DNA of 64,000 bases from Bacteroidota bacterium (lineage in GTDB: Bacteria > Bacteroidota > Bacteroidia > Chitinophagales > Chitinophagaceae): NCBI GenBank assembly GCA_023386235.1, contig JAEWKC010000030.1, positions 1-64,000 on the forward strand, written 5' to 3'. Within the stretch, counting starts at the first letter, position 1. Each line of letters opens with the position of its first letter. Shown in pieces: positions 27,483 to 36,072 of this stretch. Position numbers and translations under genes: made by a program. The notes below the pieces were generated by a model. The model was not told where the DNA came from, made no database searches, and saw only the letters and a list, made by a program, of their open reading frames with translations.

Positions 27483-27734
27483 GAGTTGAGAAGATTACAC
27501 TCCATTCACTCTTTCATAGGAAAAGCCTTTATCATTATATTGTACCATTCTTATAAATGTGCGTTTTTCTTACTTTTTTCCGCCCGTTCTGCTAAGCGTC
27601 CTCGCTTCGTAGGTTTATTCTATCGCCTCCGGCGATGCATAAATATCATTGTTCTTTTGCCATTGTTGTAAAAGAAGCGAAAAATCTACCTTGTCCGAAG
27701 GCAAGCCACGCACAAGGCTTTGCTCATCTGACTT

Positions 27735-27775
27735 CGTCATTGCGCGGAGCGAGGCACGAGCGACAAAGCAATCTT
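27735..27775. repeat. Dispersed intergenic repeat fragment
   Basis: The stretch CGTCATTGCGCGGAGCGAGG followed by GACAAAGCAATCTTT resembles a palindromic repeat often seen scattered in bacterial genomes. It is recognised by pattern only. A different repeat follows at 27795. Confidence 0.45.
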
Positions 27776-27794
27776 TCATTTTCTTGTAGAGTGT

Positions 27795-27889
27795 TGTCAT
27801 GCTGAGCGCAAGCGAAGCATCTAACCCTAATAGTGAAGGTCTTTTCTATATATCTTTTTTTAGATCCCTCGCTTGCGCTCGGGATGACA
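27795..27889. repeat. Inverted-repeat element next to a lipoprotein gene
   Basis: Arms of 28 bp at 27795-27822 (TGTCATGCTGAGCGCAAGCG...) and 27862-27889 are complementary at 24 positions, around a 39-bp AT-rich centre. A related arm (CGCTCGCGCTCGGGATGACA) lies at about 25400-25420. The element ends 15 bp before the usable start of the 27905 gene and may have replaced its normal 5' end. Confidence 0.65.
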
Positions 27890-27904
27890 GCCTGAACGTA
27901 CGTT

Positions 27905-28516
27905 TTGCCAAGTGCCTTGCTAAGCAGTACTATTTTGTTGCCTTTGGCGCTGATTACAGCTTGTGCCTGCACAAAAAACAGCAAGCCTGTTCTCAATGAG
28001 CCTTTACCACCCGCCACACAAACAGGGGCTAATACTTTTGGGTGTATAATAAATGGGCGAGTGTTTGTACCCAATAAATGCAACTGCACAGTGATGCCGG
28101 AGTATCCAATTCGCCTATATAGATATTATTCAGATTTGGAAAATGAATCTAGGGCTATACATACAAGACAAGGGTCAGTAACAAGTGGAACTCGTGAACT
28201 ATATATTTATATTTATGAATTTGAAAAGTTAAAAGAGCATGAATATATGCTTGGTAATGCTTTTTTTGATATCTATGATGCCGCACAACCTCTTAATAGC
28301 TACATATGGAGTTCAACGAGAAGTCCTAAAACGGGAAAATATGAAATCTATGGTTCTTATGAGAACTCAGGAAAAATAATCGTTACCCGTGGGGACAAAG
28401 AAAAATTAATTCTTTCAGGCACATTTTCCGGAAAACTTAAAGAAGTAGATGGAGAGGAAATTATAGAAATAAAGGATGGTAGATTTGATATAAACTTAAA
28501 AACTTTACAACCATGA
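27905..28516 (+). CDS. Hypothetical lipoprotein lacking an ATG start
   Basis: The protein has about 203 aa with a lipoprotein signal (LLPLALITACACTKN, lipobox ITAC) and a beta-rich mature part with no named domain. The end (GTFSGKLKEVDGEEIIEIKDGRFDI) resembles small Bacteroidota lipoproteins of the DUF6252 kind, a weak likeness. The frame is closed upstream by TGA at 27893-27895 and contains no ATG before the signal peptide, so translation would need the TTG at 27905. The inverted repeat ending at 27889 directly abuts it. The gene may have been decapitated by that repeat. Confidence 0.55.
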   Translation: MPSALLSSTILLPLALITACACTKNSKPVLNEPLPPATQTGANTFGCIINGRVFVPNKCNCTVMPEYPIRLYRYYSDLENESRAIHTRQGSVTSGTRELYIYIYEFEKLKEHEYMLGNAFFDIYDAAQPLNSYIWSSTRSPKTGKYEIYGSYENSGKIIVTRGDKEKLILSGTFSGKLKEVDGEEIIEIKDGRFDINLKTLQP

Positions 28517-28916
28517 AATGGAGCATAAAAATTTCGAGCTAATTTATACCAACCAGCGATGAATATTTTTATGCGGAATTCCATGCGACAATAAAGAAAA
28601 AATCAAAAATTATACACATGAAAACAAATTTATTAACATTATTCAGCTTTCTTATTCCTCGCTCTTCTACATGTTCCGTAGGGCATGTAGAAGCATAGAT
28701 AAAAGCAGATTTGTAATCTACTCTATAACCCTTCAATCTGTGTTGCCTCAGGCGATGTTTACCTCAAAAATATTTATAACAAATGTTTGGTATGTAAATA
28801 TTTTTTTAGTCCTTTTTACTTCTTTATTTTTTACTTTAAAAATTATTTAGCATTCATTATCTCAAAAAATCATACATCAAACAGTATCTTTAAAAAAATT
28901 GTAAAAAAAGAGAAAT
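28517..28916. other. Repeat-bearing spacer upstream of porX
   Basis: The spacer holds a short aborted reading frame at 28618 (MKTNLLTLFSFLI, signal-peptide-like) that runs straight into a palindrome (TTCTACATG at 28665-28673 against CATGTAGAA at 28684-28692) and stops. A 24-bp stretch (28767-28790) repeats 25051-25074 with one mismatch. The second copy of the 44-bp direct repeat is at 28819-28862. No intact gene is seen. Confidence 0.55.
28819..28862. repeat. 44-bp direct repeat, copy 2
   Basis: Identical to 27439-27482. It lies 55 bp before the porX start and so may contribute to the porX leader or promoter. Confidence 0.8.
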
Positions 28917-30470
28917 ATGTCGGCAGCCAAAATAGTATGGGTAGATGATGAAATTGACAGTCTGAAATCTCAAAAAATTTTTCTGGAACAAAAAGGATAC
29001 GAAATACAAACCTTTGCTAATGGCTTTGACGCTATTGAATATATCAAAGTAACGCCACCGGATGTGGTACTGTTAGACGAATCAATGCCCGGCATCTCCG
29101 GACTGGAAACACTTACGCAAATCAAAAGCTTTAATGCCGCGGTTCCCATTGTGCTTATCACCAAGAACGAAACCGAAAACCTGATGGAGGAAGCTATTGG
29201 CAGCCAGATATCCGACTACCTTATAAAGCCCGTGAACCCGAATCAAATACTACTGAGCTTAAAAAAAATACTGGATACAAAATCTTTGGTAGCAGAAAAA
29301 ACAACCACTTCTTATCAGCAGGAGTTTCGCAACCTGTTCATGGCTTTAAATGACAACCCTGATCACGAAGAATGGATGGATATATATAAAAAACTGGTGT
29401 ATTGGGAAATGGAAATTCAAAAAGCCAACAGCCCGGAAATGAAAGAAGTGCTGCAAGCCCAAAAGCAGGAAGCCAATACAGAATTTTTTAAATTCATTTC
29501 TAAAAATTATGCCGACTGGATTGCCAACGAAAAAGAAGCGCCTGTAATGAGCCACAACCTGATGAAGGAAAAAGTAATTCCCGAGCTGGAGCCGGGCGTT
29601 CCCGTATTTTTTATTCTGGTAGATAACCTGCGCTTCGATTTGTGGAAAATGATTCAGCCTATGATAGCGGAAAGCTTTAATATACTGAAAGAGGATACTT
29701 TTTACAGCATATTGCCCACCGCCACCCAATACAGCCGCAATGCCATATTTTCGGGCCTGCTGCCGCTGGAGATGGAAAGAAAGTTTCCCGAAAAATGGAA
29801 AAATGATGAAGAAGAAGGAGGTAAAAACCTTGCGGAAGAAGATTTTTTAGCTTCTTTCATAAGCAGGTTACAAAAAACAAATATCAAATATACCTATAAC
29901 AAAGTACTGAATAACAGTGACGCGCAAAACCTGGTAAGCAATATACACAACCTGCTGCAAAACGACCTGAATGTGATTGTGTATAATTTTGTAGATATGC
30001 TGAGCCACGCCAGAACGGAGATGGAAGTATTAAAAGAGCTTGCCGGCGATGACGCCAGCTATAGAAGCCTTACACGTTCCTGGTTTGAACATAGCCCGCT
30101 GCACCAGGCGCTGAAAAAAATAGCCGATAAAAAAATAAAACTGGTGCTGGCATCTGATCATGGCAGCATTCAGGTAAAAACACCTTATAAAATAATCGGA
30201 GACAAGCAAACAACTACCAACCTGCGTTACAAACACGGCAGAAACCTCAACTATACCGAAAAGGATGTGCTGGCAGTACGCAATCCCAAAGAATTCGGGT
30301 TGCCCTCTCCCAACGTAAACTCATCATTTGTTTTTGCCAAAGAAGACGGTTTTTTATGCTATCCTAATAATTATAATTATTATGTTAACTACTATAAAAA
30401 TACATTTCAGCATGGCGGCGTGAGCCTGGAAGAGATGATCATTCCCGTAATTACACTGGTTTCTAAATAA
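28917..30470 (+). CDS. porX: PorX-type response regulator with PglZ domain
   Basis: The protein (517 aa) has an N-terminal receiver domain (residues 1-125) with acidic pocket VWVDDE, phospho-acceptor Asp in VVLLDESMPGISG (about residue 52) and LIKPVNP, then a helical linker and a PglZ (alkaline-phosphatase-like) domain from about 190 to the end, with FFILVDNLRFDLW, TATQYSRNAIFSG and LASDHGS carrying likely metal ligands. PorX is the orphan regulator that, with kinase PorY and sigma factor SigP, controls type IX secretion genes. The PglZ domain of PorX is reported to cleave oligonucleotides. It is a strong lineage marker for Bacteroidota. PorY is not in the window. Confidence 0.92.
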   Translation: MSAAKIVWVDDEIDSLKSQKIFLEQKGYEIQTFANGFDAIEYIKVTPPDVVLLDESMPGISGLETLTQIKSFNAAVPIVLITKNETENLMEEAIGSQISDYLIKPVNPNQILLSLKKILDTKSLVAEKTTTSYQQEFRNLFMALNDNPDHEEWMDIYKKLVYWEMEIQKANSPEMKEVLQAQKQEANTEFFKFISKNYADWIANEKEAPVMSHNLMKEKVIPELEPGVPVFFILVDNLRFDLWKMIQPMIAESFNILKEDTFYSILPTATQYSRNAIFSGLLPLEMERKFPEKWKNDEEEGGKNLAEEDFLASFISRLQKTNIKYTYNKVLNNSDAQNLVSNIHNLLQNDLNVIVYNFVDMLSHARTEMEVLKELAGDDASYRSLTRSWFEHSPLHQALKKIADKKIKLVLASDHGSIQVKTPYKIIGDKQTTTNLRYKHGRNLNYTEKDVLAVRNPKEFGLPSPNVNSSFVFAKEDGFLCYPNNYNYYVNYYKNTFQHGGVSLEEMIIPVITLVSK

Positions 30471-30474
30471 AAAC

Positions 30475-30505
30475 TTGAAATTTCAATAATAAATACATAC
30501 CTTTG
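30475..30505 (+). promoter_or_regulatory. Promoter of the yceD-rpmF-plsX operon
   Basis: TTG (30475-30477), a 20-bp spacer and TACCTTTG (30498-30505) match the Bacteroidota consensus. It leaves a leader of about 15-20 nt before the ATG at 30526. The -33 element begins right after the porX stop. Confidence 0.7.
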
Positions 30506-30525
30506 CAAACCTAATTTTTTGACCA

Positions 30526-31092
30526 ATGAGTAGCCGACATGCATATGAGATACCATTTGTGAGTTTGAAGCGCGGTACTCATGAGTTCAGGTATGAGATA
30601 ACAGATAAGTTCTTTGCAGACTATAAGGATCAGGATTTTTCCGACTGCCAGGCTGTGGTAGATCTTTTGCTGGAAAAAGATTCGGCGCTAATGCGCCTGA
30701 AATTTGATATTTCCGGGAGCGTAAACGTATCTTGCGACAGGTGTGGCAACCCGCTCAAAATAAATCTTTGGGACGAGTTCAACATCATTGTAAAGATGGT
30801 AGAAAATCCCGATGAGATGAATGAGCAGGAAGATGATCCGGATATTTATTATATCGGATTGCAAGAAAGTCACCTGCGCCTGAACGACTGGATTTATGAA
30901 TTTATCAACCTAAGCATTCCTTATCAAAAAGAATGTGGTGAAGATGAAATTGGCGGACCGCAATGCAATCTGGAAGTTTTGGAAAAACTGAAAAAGATGA
31001 GCGCGGAAAGTGAAAAAGGAAACAACGGTATCTGGAAAGGATTAGAAAAATTGAAAGATCTTCCCGGTGAAGAACAAAACGATACAGAATAA
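30526..31092 (+). CDS. yceD: DUF177/YceD family protein
   Basis: The protein (188 aa) has the DUF177 core, with DSALMRLKFDISGSVNVSCDRCGNPL as its centre; CDRC would be one half of a metal-binding site. Proteins of this family sit almost universally upstream of rpmF and are thought to act in 23S rRNA or ribosome assembly. The start is ATG 30526, 20 nt after the -7 element. It is followed by rpmF and plsX, the classical three-gene order. Confidence 0.88.
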   Translation: MSSRHAYEIPFVSLKRGTHEFRYEITDKFFADYKDQDFSDCQAVVDLLLEKDSALMRLKFDISGSVNVSCDRCGNPLKINLWDEFNIIVKMVENPDEMNEQEDDPDIYYIGLQESHLRLNDWIYEFINLSIPYQKECGEDEIGGPQCNLEVLEKLKKMSAESEKGNNGIWKGLEKLKDLPGEEQNDTE

Positions 31093-31122
31093 AAATAAAA
31101 TATAATTTATAAATTTTAAACC

Positions 31123-31317
31123 ATGCCAAATCCTAAACGCAGGCATTCTCATCAGAGAGGCGCAAAAAGAAGAACGCACTACAATGCAGAGCAGGTAACA
31201 TTGAGCAAAGACAGCACTACAGGTGAAATACATGTACGCCACCGCGCTCATGTAAGTGAAGGAAAATTATACTACAAAGGAAAAGTTGTTGCAGAACAGG
31301 CTCCTAACAAAGCATAA
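31123..31317 (+). CDS. rpmF: 50S ribosomal protein L32
   Basis: The protein (64 aa) starts with the diagnostic MPNPKRRHSHQRGAKRRTHY. The zinc-binding cysteines of the C+ form are absent, so this is the zinc-free version. It lies 30 bp after yceD and 53 bp before plsX. Confidence 0.96.
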   Translation: MPNPKRRHSHQRGAKRRTHYNAEQVTLSKDSTTGEIHVRHRAHVSEGKLYYKGKVVAEQAPNKA

Positions 31318-31370
31318 GTTTGTATATTGCAATTAAAAAATAATTTGTAATTAATTTTCTTAAGCACATT

Positions 31371-32315
31371 ATGAATATCGGACTGGACATGATGGGTGGC
31401 GATTTCGCTCCTTTAGAAGCGGTAAAGGGCCTGGCTCTTTATCTTAAAGACGCACCCCAGGAGTGTTCGGTTTTTTGCATTGGCAAACAGCAGGAATTAG
31501 AACCGCTCTTTCAAGAGCACGGTTTACAAAATCATCCTGCCATCAGGGTTGTAGATACGCCTCAGGTAATTGGCTACAACGAACATCCTACAAAAGCATT
31601 TAAGGAAAAACCCCAATCTTCCATATCAGTGGGCTTTCACCTGCTTTCCACAGGAAAAATAGATGCCTTTATTAGTGCCGGCAATACCGGCGCCATGCTG
31701 GTGGGTTCTATGTATTCGGTAAAAGCTATCGACTGGGTGCAGCGCCCGGCCATTGCCACATTTGTACCGCAGTTAAACGGCGAAACAGGTTTATTGTTAG
31801 ACGTAGGGCTAAATTCAGATTGCAAAGCGGAACATCTGAACCAATTTGCCATTTTAGGCTCCGTATATGCCAAAAAAGTATTGAACATTGCGCAACCTAC
31901 TGTCGGGCTGATGAATGTAGGCGAAGAAAAAGAAAAAGGCAATAATCTTTCTCTCAGCACTTATGCCCTGCTCGAAAAAAATCCACACATTCACTTTCAT
32001 GGCAATGTAGAGGGCAGAGACCTGTTTAACGGCAAAGTAGACATTATTGTTTGCGACGGCTTTACGGGTAATATCGTTCTGAAAATGGCCGAATCTTTCT
32101 ATGAAATAGCTTGCAGGCGCGGCTTTGAGAATGACGAATATATCAAAAACTTCCACTACGAAACCTATGGCGGTACTCCCGTACTGGGCGTAAACAAACC
32201 CGTGATTATCGCGCACGGCATCAGTAACGACAAAGCTTTCAAAAATATGATACACCAGGCCGAAATGATGATAGAATCAAATTTCTGCGATGTATTGAAA
32301 GATGTGATTAAGTAA
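31371..32315 (+). CDS. plsX: Phosphate acyltransferase PlsX
   Basis: PlsX converts acyl-ACP to acyl-phosphate, the first step of phospholipid synthesis by the PlsX/PlsY route. The protein (314 aa) has GLDMMGGDFAP at the N-terminus, GAISAGNTGAMLVGS-like FISAGNTGAMLVGSMY at about residue 100, VGLMNVGEEKEKGN and DIIVCDGFTGNIVLKMAE. Normally fabH follows in this cluster; here an unrelated small gene follows instead. Confidence 0.96.
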   Translation: MNIGLDMMGGDFAPLEAVKGLALYLKDAPQECSVFCIGKQQELEPLFQEHGLQNHPAIRVVDTPQVIGYNEHPTKAFKEKPQSSISVGFHLLSTGKIDAFISAGNTGAMLVGSMYSVKAIDWVQRPAIATFVPQLNGETGLLLDVGLNSDCKAEHLNQFAILGSVYAKKVLNIAQPTVGLMNVGEEKEKGNNLSLSTYALLEKNPHIHFHGNVEGRDLFNGKVDIIVCDGFTGNIVLKMAESFYEIACRRGFENDEYIKNFHYETYGGTPVLGVNKPVIIAHGISNDKAFKNMIHQAEMMIESNFCDVLKDVIK

Positions 32316-32440
32316 CTTATTGATCATTTTTCTTTTCTCTATTTTTTTCAATCTTTTATATTGAACAATACGGCATTTATAACAATACGTTTGCTTTAAA
32401 GCTTACTCTTATCTGTGAAGTTGTAGTATTTTTGTTCTTC

Positions 32441-32812
32441 ATGCCAAGTGTAAATACACATATCAGTTTTTATAAAAGAACAATCGCTTTACTCCTTGTT
32501 TTATTTTCATTAGCTCCTTGTGGTGTAAAAGAATCTCTTTTCCATACTTTTGGAGCTGAATACAACAGTCCGTTAAACAAAACAAAGACTAATGCCAGCC
32601 AATTAAATACTTGTAGCTATTGGCATAGCACAACCTCAATAACAAACGGTCGCAACTTGTCGGCCGATATCCATTTGCCTGCTTATTTTACTGCCCTACA
32701 GCACACAAGTAAGGCAACTTCTATAGGAAAAAATAAGCACTACCGTAATACAACCTGCAATAGTCCCCCCATATATATTTTATTTAAACGAATGAAACTG
32801 GATTTGGCATAA
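32441..32812 (+). CDS. Small exported hypothetical protein upstream of doxD-like gene
   Basis: The protein (123 aa) has a hydrophobic N-terminal segment (TIALLLVLFSLAPCG) that is a signal peptide or anchor, a polar Ser/Thr/Asn-rich body with a few His and Cys, and a C-terminal PPIYILFKRMKLDLA. The overall shape resembles small Bacteroidota proteins found before metal or redox genes. ATG 32441 is preferred to TTG 32432, because a TATTTTTG -7 element at 32427-32434 covers the TTG. That leaves almost no leader. It probably shares an mRNA with the DoxD-like gene 58 bp downstream. Function unknown. Confidence 0.55.
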   Translation: MPSVNTHISFYKRTIALLLVLFSLAPCGVKESLFHTFGAEYNSPLNKTKTNASQLNTCSYWHSTTSITNGRNLSADIHLPAYFTALQHTSKATSIGKNKHYRNTTCNSPPIYILFKRMKLDLA

Positions 32813-32869
32813 GCATATTTTATCGTGCTGCAAACAAATTTTATTACTCGTTTAAATATAAAAAAATCA

Positions 32870-33883
32870 ATGAAAAATAATACGATACATTCACCAGCTG
32901 ATATGGCTGGTTTGTATACATTGGCTATTCGTATGGTGATAGGCTGGACATATTTCTCTGCTTTTTGGCGCAGACTTATCATAGACAATAAACTTATTCC
33001 CGAAGAGACGGGATATATCGGAGAAAAATTCAATCATTTTTTACCAAACGCTTTAGGCATAAAGCCTATTATTGAGTATTTGGTTACGCACCCCAATGCA
33101 TTACACACTGCAATGGTTGTATTTACTATTATAGAAGCCATTGTGGGGCTGTTCATTATCTTAGGCTTATTTACCCGGTTAATGAGCATAGGCATTTTTG
33201 GATTAGCAATGGGTATTTTATTAGGCTCCGGCTGGTTAGGTACTACTTGTTTAGATGAATGGCAAATAGGCGTTTTGGGTATTGCATCAGGGTTTACGTT
33301 GTTTCTTACCGGGAGTGGAACTTATTCCTTAGATTATTATTTTATGCAAAGGAACAGCCGTTTCACTTATACAAAATGGTTTTATTGGCTGGGTTCAGGA
33401 CCTTTCCCACTCAGCAATCCCAAGCAATTTGTATTGGTAGGAGCCCTCCTGATTTTTAGTATTACATTGTTTACCAATCAATATTTTCATGGAGGCGTAT
33501 GGGGAACATTGCACAATAAATCTGTTAAACCAAAAATAGAAATATCCAATATCAGGCATAACCACTCTGAACTAAAGTTTGAAGTATACCGAACGGAAGG
33601 CGCCGATGTATATGGTTCATTTCTTATTGGCATACAAATTTTAAATAAGCAAGGGGTGATTGTAAAAGAATTAAACGGAAAAGAATTATCTCAGTTTCCA
33701 AAAAATCAAATTCATAATCATTATGTAGCCAAGATAAAACCCGGTAAGCACAGTTTGGTAATTCCGCTGGGAGCTAAAGCAGACCTCACTTTACAGCTTG
33801 AGAACGCTTCATTAAATATACAAGAAAATTATACTTTGAAGTTAATAGATATCAGCGGAGCCGAATGGGCTGTAAGAATATAA
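32870..33883 (+). CDS. DoxD-DoxA fusion, thiosulfate:quinone oxidoreductase-like membrane protein
   Basis: The protein (337 aa) has an N-terminal DoxD/DoxX-type four-helix membrane domain (residues 1-180, with GWTYFSAFWRRLI and LGLFTRLMSIGIFGLAMG) and, after another helix, an extracytoplasmic beta-sandwich of about 130 residues resembling DoxA. In Acidianus, DoxD and DoxA are separate subunits of thiosulfate:quinone oxidoreductase. A fused arrangement is found in Bacteroidota, where the substrate has generally not been tested. The start is ATG 32870; the longer reading starts at GTG 32825. Confidence 0.82.
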   Translation: MKNNTIHSPADMAGLYTLAIRMVIGWTYFSAFWRRLIIDNKLIPEETGYIGEKFNHFLPNALGIKPIIEYLVTHPNALHTAMVVFTIIEAIVGLFIILGLFTRLMSIGIFGLAMGILLGSGWLGTTCLDEWQIGVLGIASGFTLFLTGSGTYSLDYYFMQRNSRFTYTKWFYWLGSGPFPLSNPKQFVLVGALLIFSITLFTNQYFHGGVWGTLHNKSVKPKIEISNIRHNHSELKFEVYRTEGADVYGSFLIGIQILNKQGVIVKELNGKELSQFPKNQIHNHYVAKIKPGKHSLVIPLGAKADLTLQLENASLNIQENYTLKLIDISGAEWAVRI

Positions 33884-33920
33884 TTGAATTAACTGCTTAT
33901 CTATTCTTATGTATGTAAAT

Positions 33921-33954
33921 AAAAAAGGAGCCGTCTTAAGATAACTCCTTTTTT
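33921..33954. terminator. Bidirectional terminator
   Basis: AAAAAAGGAG pairs with CTCCTTTTTT around a 14-nt loop between two convergent genes. Confidence 0.7.
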
Positions 33955-33958
33955 ATTT

Positions 33959-34423
33959 TTACTTTTTATTTTTCTTAGCTCTTTTTTTTCCGAAGTTTTC
34001 GTAATCGATTTTTCCCTGGTCAGGGTAAACTAAAGTAAGCTCCGGTTGTCCCATTGCCCAGCCTGGTTTAGTACCTGCTTTTAAGTAATACGATTCGCCA
34101 AACTTTACATCTACAGTTGCCGAAACGTATTTTTCAGTTTTTGCCCACAACTCGGCCTTGCCTTCCTTTGTAAGTTTTACTTCAAATTTACTGTTGTTTT
34201 TTATACGTCCTAATTTTTCTTCGCTCCCATCGGCGTAAGTAACCTTAAGTTCATAACCGACAATAGCGCCTTCAACATTGCCCGGACGATAAACATAGAG
34301 CGTGGCATAGTCTTTTCCGTTTTCTGGTGCGGATTCTTCCGTTTTGCTGGTTTGCGCAGAACCTTGCAACAAGCCTAACAAAAAAAGAGAGAATACCAGA
34401 GAGAGTACCTTTTTCATTTTCAA
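33959..34423 (-). CDS. DUF2846-like exported protein
   Basis: The protein (154 aa) has a signal peptide ending SAQ, a short acidic linker, then a beta-sandwich with ATLYVYRPGNVEG and LGRIKNNSKFEVKLTKEGKAEL, which is the pattern of DUF2846-type small proteins (a cell-surface or periplasmic fold of unknown role). The C-terminus is strongly basic (GKKRAKKNKK). ATG 34423 and 34417 are both possible. Monocistronic; function unknown. Confidence 0.65.
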   Translation of the reverse strand: MKMKKVLSLVFSLFLLGLLQGSAQTSKTEESAPENGKDYATLYVYRPGNVEGAIVGYELKVTYADGSEEKLGRIKNNSKFEVKLTKEGKAELWAKTEKYVSATVDVKFGESYYLKAGTKPGWAMGQPELTLVYPDQGKIDYENFGKKRAKKNKK

Positions 34424-34509
34424 ACAATTTTTAGGTTAATGATTAATTTTGAAAACAAAAATAGAAGGAAGATTGCCTCCCGACAATCCCTTGTCTCTTG
34501 TGTTTTTAC

Positions 34510-35361
34510 CTACTCGTTTTCAGGTACGGAATAAGTACTTAAGTAATCTTCTTTTGATTTTTTTAATCTTTCCGCTATCTTTCTTGTAATTTCTCCCGGC
34601 TTTCCGTCTCTTATTCTCTTTCCGTCTATTTCTAATACGGGCAATACGTTTTTTGTAGAGCTGGTAATGAATGCTTCCTTCGCCAAAGCAATATCTTCGG
34701 TATTAATAGTGGCTTCTATACAATCGAATTCTGAAAATTCCAGTATCTTTTTTCTGGTGATGCCTCGCAATACATGCTGAGCCGGGGTGATGATCTTATT
34801 TTTTTCCGTAACAATGAAAAAATTGGCACGCGGGCATTCGCTTATCTCATTATTGAAAAAATACAAAACATCATCTACACCTTTTTCTTTTATCTCGGGC
34901 TGCATAAATATTCCCATAAGGTAGTCAATAGTTTTTACACGCGCAAACTGGCGACGATACTCCTTGGTAATTAATTTAATGCCTTGCTCAAAGTTTTTTT
35001 CAATTAACCTGATTGGTATTTGAGTTATAATAAGATTTGGATCAGCAACTGTATAGCCATCTTCTGCATAACCTCCTGTAAGTATTACTTTAATACCCGA
35101 TTCCGGAATATGATTTTTTTCAATAATCTCAAAAATAAAAGCTTTTAACTGCTCGTAAGAGTAATTTATTTTCAGATTCATTTTCTCGGCAGAATAAAAA
35201 AAGCGTTCCAGGTGGTCGTCAATAAAAACCGGGCGATTATCATATGTACGAATAAAATCAAAAATTCCGTATCCGCGCTGGAGGGCAAGATCTGAAATAT
35301 TGATACCGGCATCCTGTTGCTTATAAATTTTCCCATTTACGAAAGCAAAATGTTCATTCAT
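34510..35361 (-). CDS. Class IV PLP-dependent aminotransferase
   Basis: The protein (283 aa) has the fold type IV pattern: FVNGKIYKQQDAGINISDLALQRGYGIFDFIRTY at the N-terminus (split over two conserved blocks), the PLP lysine in RVKTIDYLMG (about residue 143), and EAFITSSTKNVLPVLEIDG near residue 235. Family members include branched-chain aminotransferase, D-amino-acid aminotransferase and aminodeoxychorismate lyase. The sequence alone does not fix which; the R-x-x-D-H-L-x-R-F block (IDDHLERFFYSAEKM) suits either of the latter two. Cytosolic. Confidence 0.85.
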   Translation of the reverse strand: MNEHFAFVNGKIYKQQDAGINISDLALQRGYGIFDFIRTYDNRPVFIDDHLERFFYSAEKMNLKINYSYEQLKAFIFEIIEKNHIPESGIKVILTGGYAEDGYTVADPNLIITQIPIRLIEKNFEQGIKLITKEYRRQFARVKTIDYLMGIFMQPEIKEKGVDDVLYFFNNEISECPRANFFIVTEKNKIITPAQHVLRGITRKKILEFSEFDCIEATINTEDIALAKEAFITSSTKNVLPVLEIDGKRIRDGKPGEITRKIAERLKKSKEDYLSTYSVPENE

Positions 35362-35421
35362 CTTTTCAGCTTTTGTTATTTCACTAAATTATTAAAAAAA
35401 AAGCTATTGACCGGCACATTC

Positions 35422-35452
35422 TTGAAAAATTGGCTATTAAATAATATATTTG
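35422..35452 (+). promoter_or_regulatory. Promoter of the 35474 lipoprotein gene
   Basis: TTG (35422-35424), a 20-bp spacer and TATATTTG (35445-35452) match the Bacteroidota consensus, 21 nt before the ATG at 35474. This supports the shorter start of that gene. Confidence 0.7.
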
Positions 35453-35473
35453 AGTAACCAAAAAATAAAAAAT

Positions 35474-35983
35474 ATGTACTTCAAAAAATTATTACCCTTA
35501 TTGGCAGCTGCAATATTGTTTGTAGCCTGTGGCAGCAACTCCTCTAAAAAAGCTTTTGAATACAGTGAAAAAATCACCTCAAAGGAAAGAGCACTTACTC
35601 CGGTCATCACCCAAACCGAAGAAGCTATTGCCCGCTTTTTTAATGAAGAAAAAAACGACAGTGCTAAATTGGCCGCCCAACAAATGGAAGCCGAAGTACA
35701 AAAAGCCATTGACGAAATAAACGCTGAGAAGATACCTGATGGCGTAAAAGGCGGAGAAGAATTTAAACAAGCCGCCATTAAATATTTTGAAGGAATCAAA
35801 TCTGTGTACACTTCTTACTCTTCCCTGGCAAATTATTCTCAGGAAGATGCCGCTTTTCAACAGGAATCTGAAAAATTGATTGAAGTAGTGGATAATAAGG
35901 ATAAATTAGTACAGGACATTGTAACCGCACAACAAAAATTTGCACAGGATAACGGATTTAGTATTGAAAATCCACCGGCATAG
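35474..35983 (+). CDS. Hypothetical lipoprotein
   Basis: The protein (about 169 aa) has lipobox LFVAC (Cys near residue 20) after a KKLLPLLAAAIL hydrophobic core. The mature part is helical and rich in Glu, Lys and Ala, and resembles small Bacteroidota surface lipoproteins (LIC11966/DUF-type). The start ATG 35474 fits the promoter at 35422-35452; a reading from 35450 would begin inside the -7 element. Function unknown. Confidence 0.72.
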   Translation: MYFKKLLPLLAAAILFVACGSNSSKKAFEYSEKITSKERALTPVITQTEEAIARFFNEEKNDSAKLAAQQMEAEVQKAIDEINAEKIPDGVKGGEEFKQAAIKYFEGIKSVYTSYSSLANYSQEDAAFQQESEKLIEVVDNKDKLVQDIVTAQQKFAQDNGFSIENPPA

Positions 35984-36015
35984 AAATAGAAAAATTTACA
36001 GTACGCCCAATAACA

Positions 36016-36050
36016 AAGTCGGCATTCTGAGAATATTAGAATGCCGACTT
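36016..36050. terminator. Terminator between convergent genes
   Basis: A perfect 13-bp stem, AAGTCGGCATTCT with AGAATGCCGACTT, around a 9-nt loop. It separates the rightward lipoprotein gene from the leftward 36073 gene. Confidence 0.75.
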
Positions 36051-36072
36051 CGTTTATAAGTTATTGGATTAA

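Noticed and set aside
27724..28089. 121-codon minus-strand frame
   Set aside because: Most of it runs through the inverted-repeat elements and opposite the lipoprotein gene; the translation reflects the repeats.
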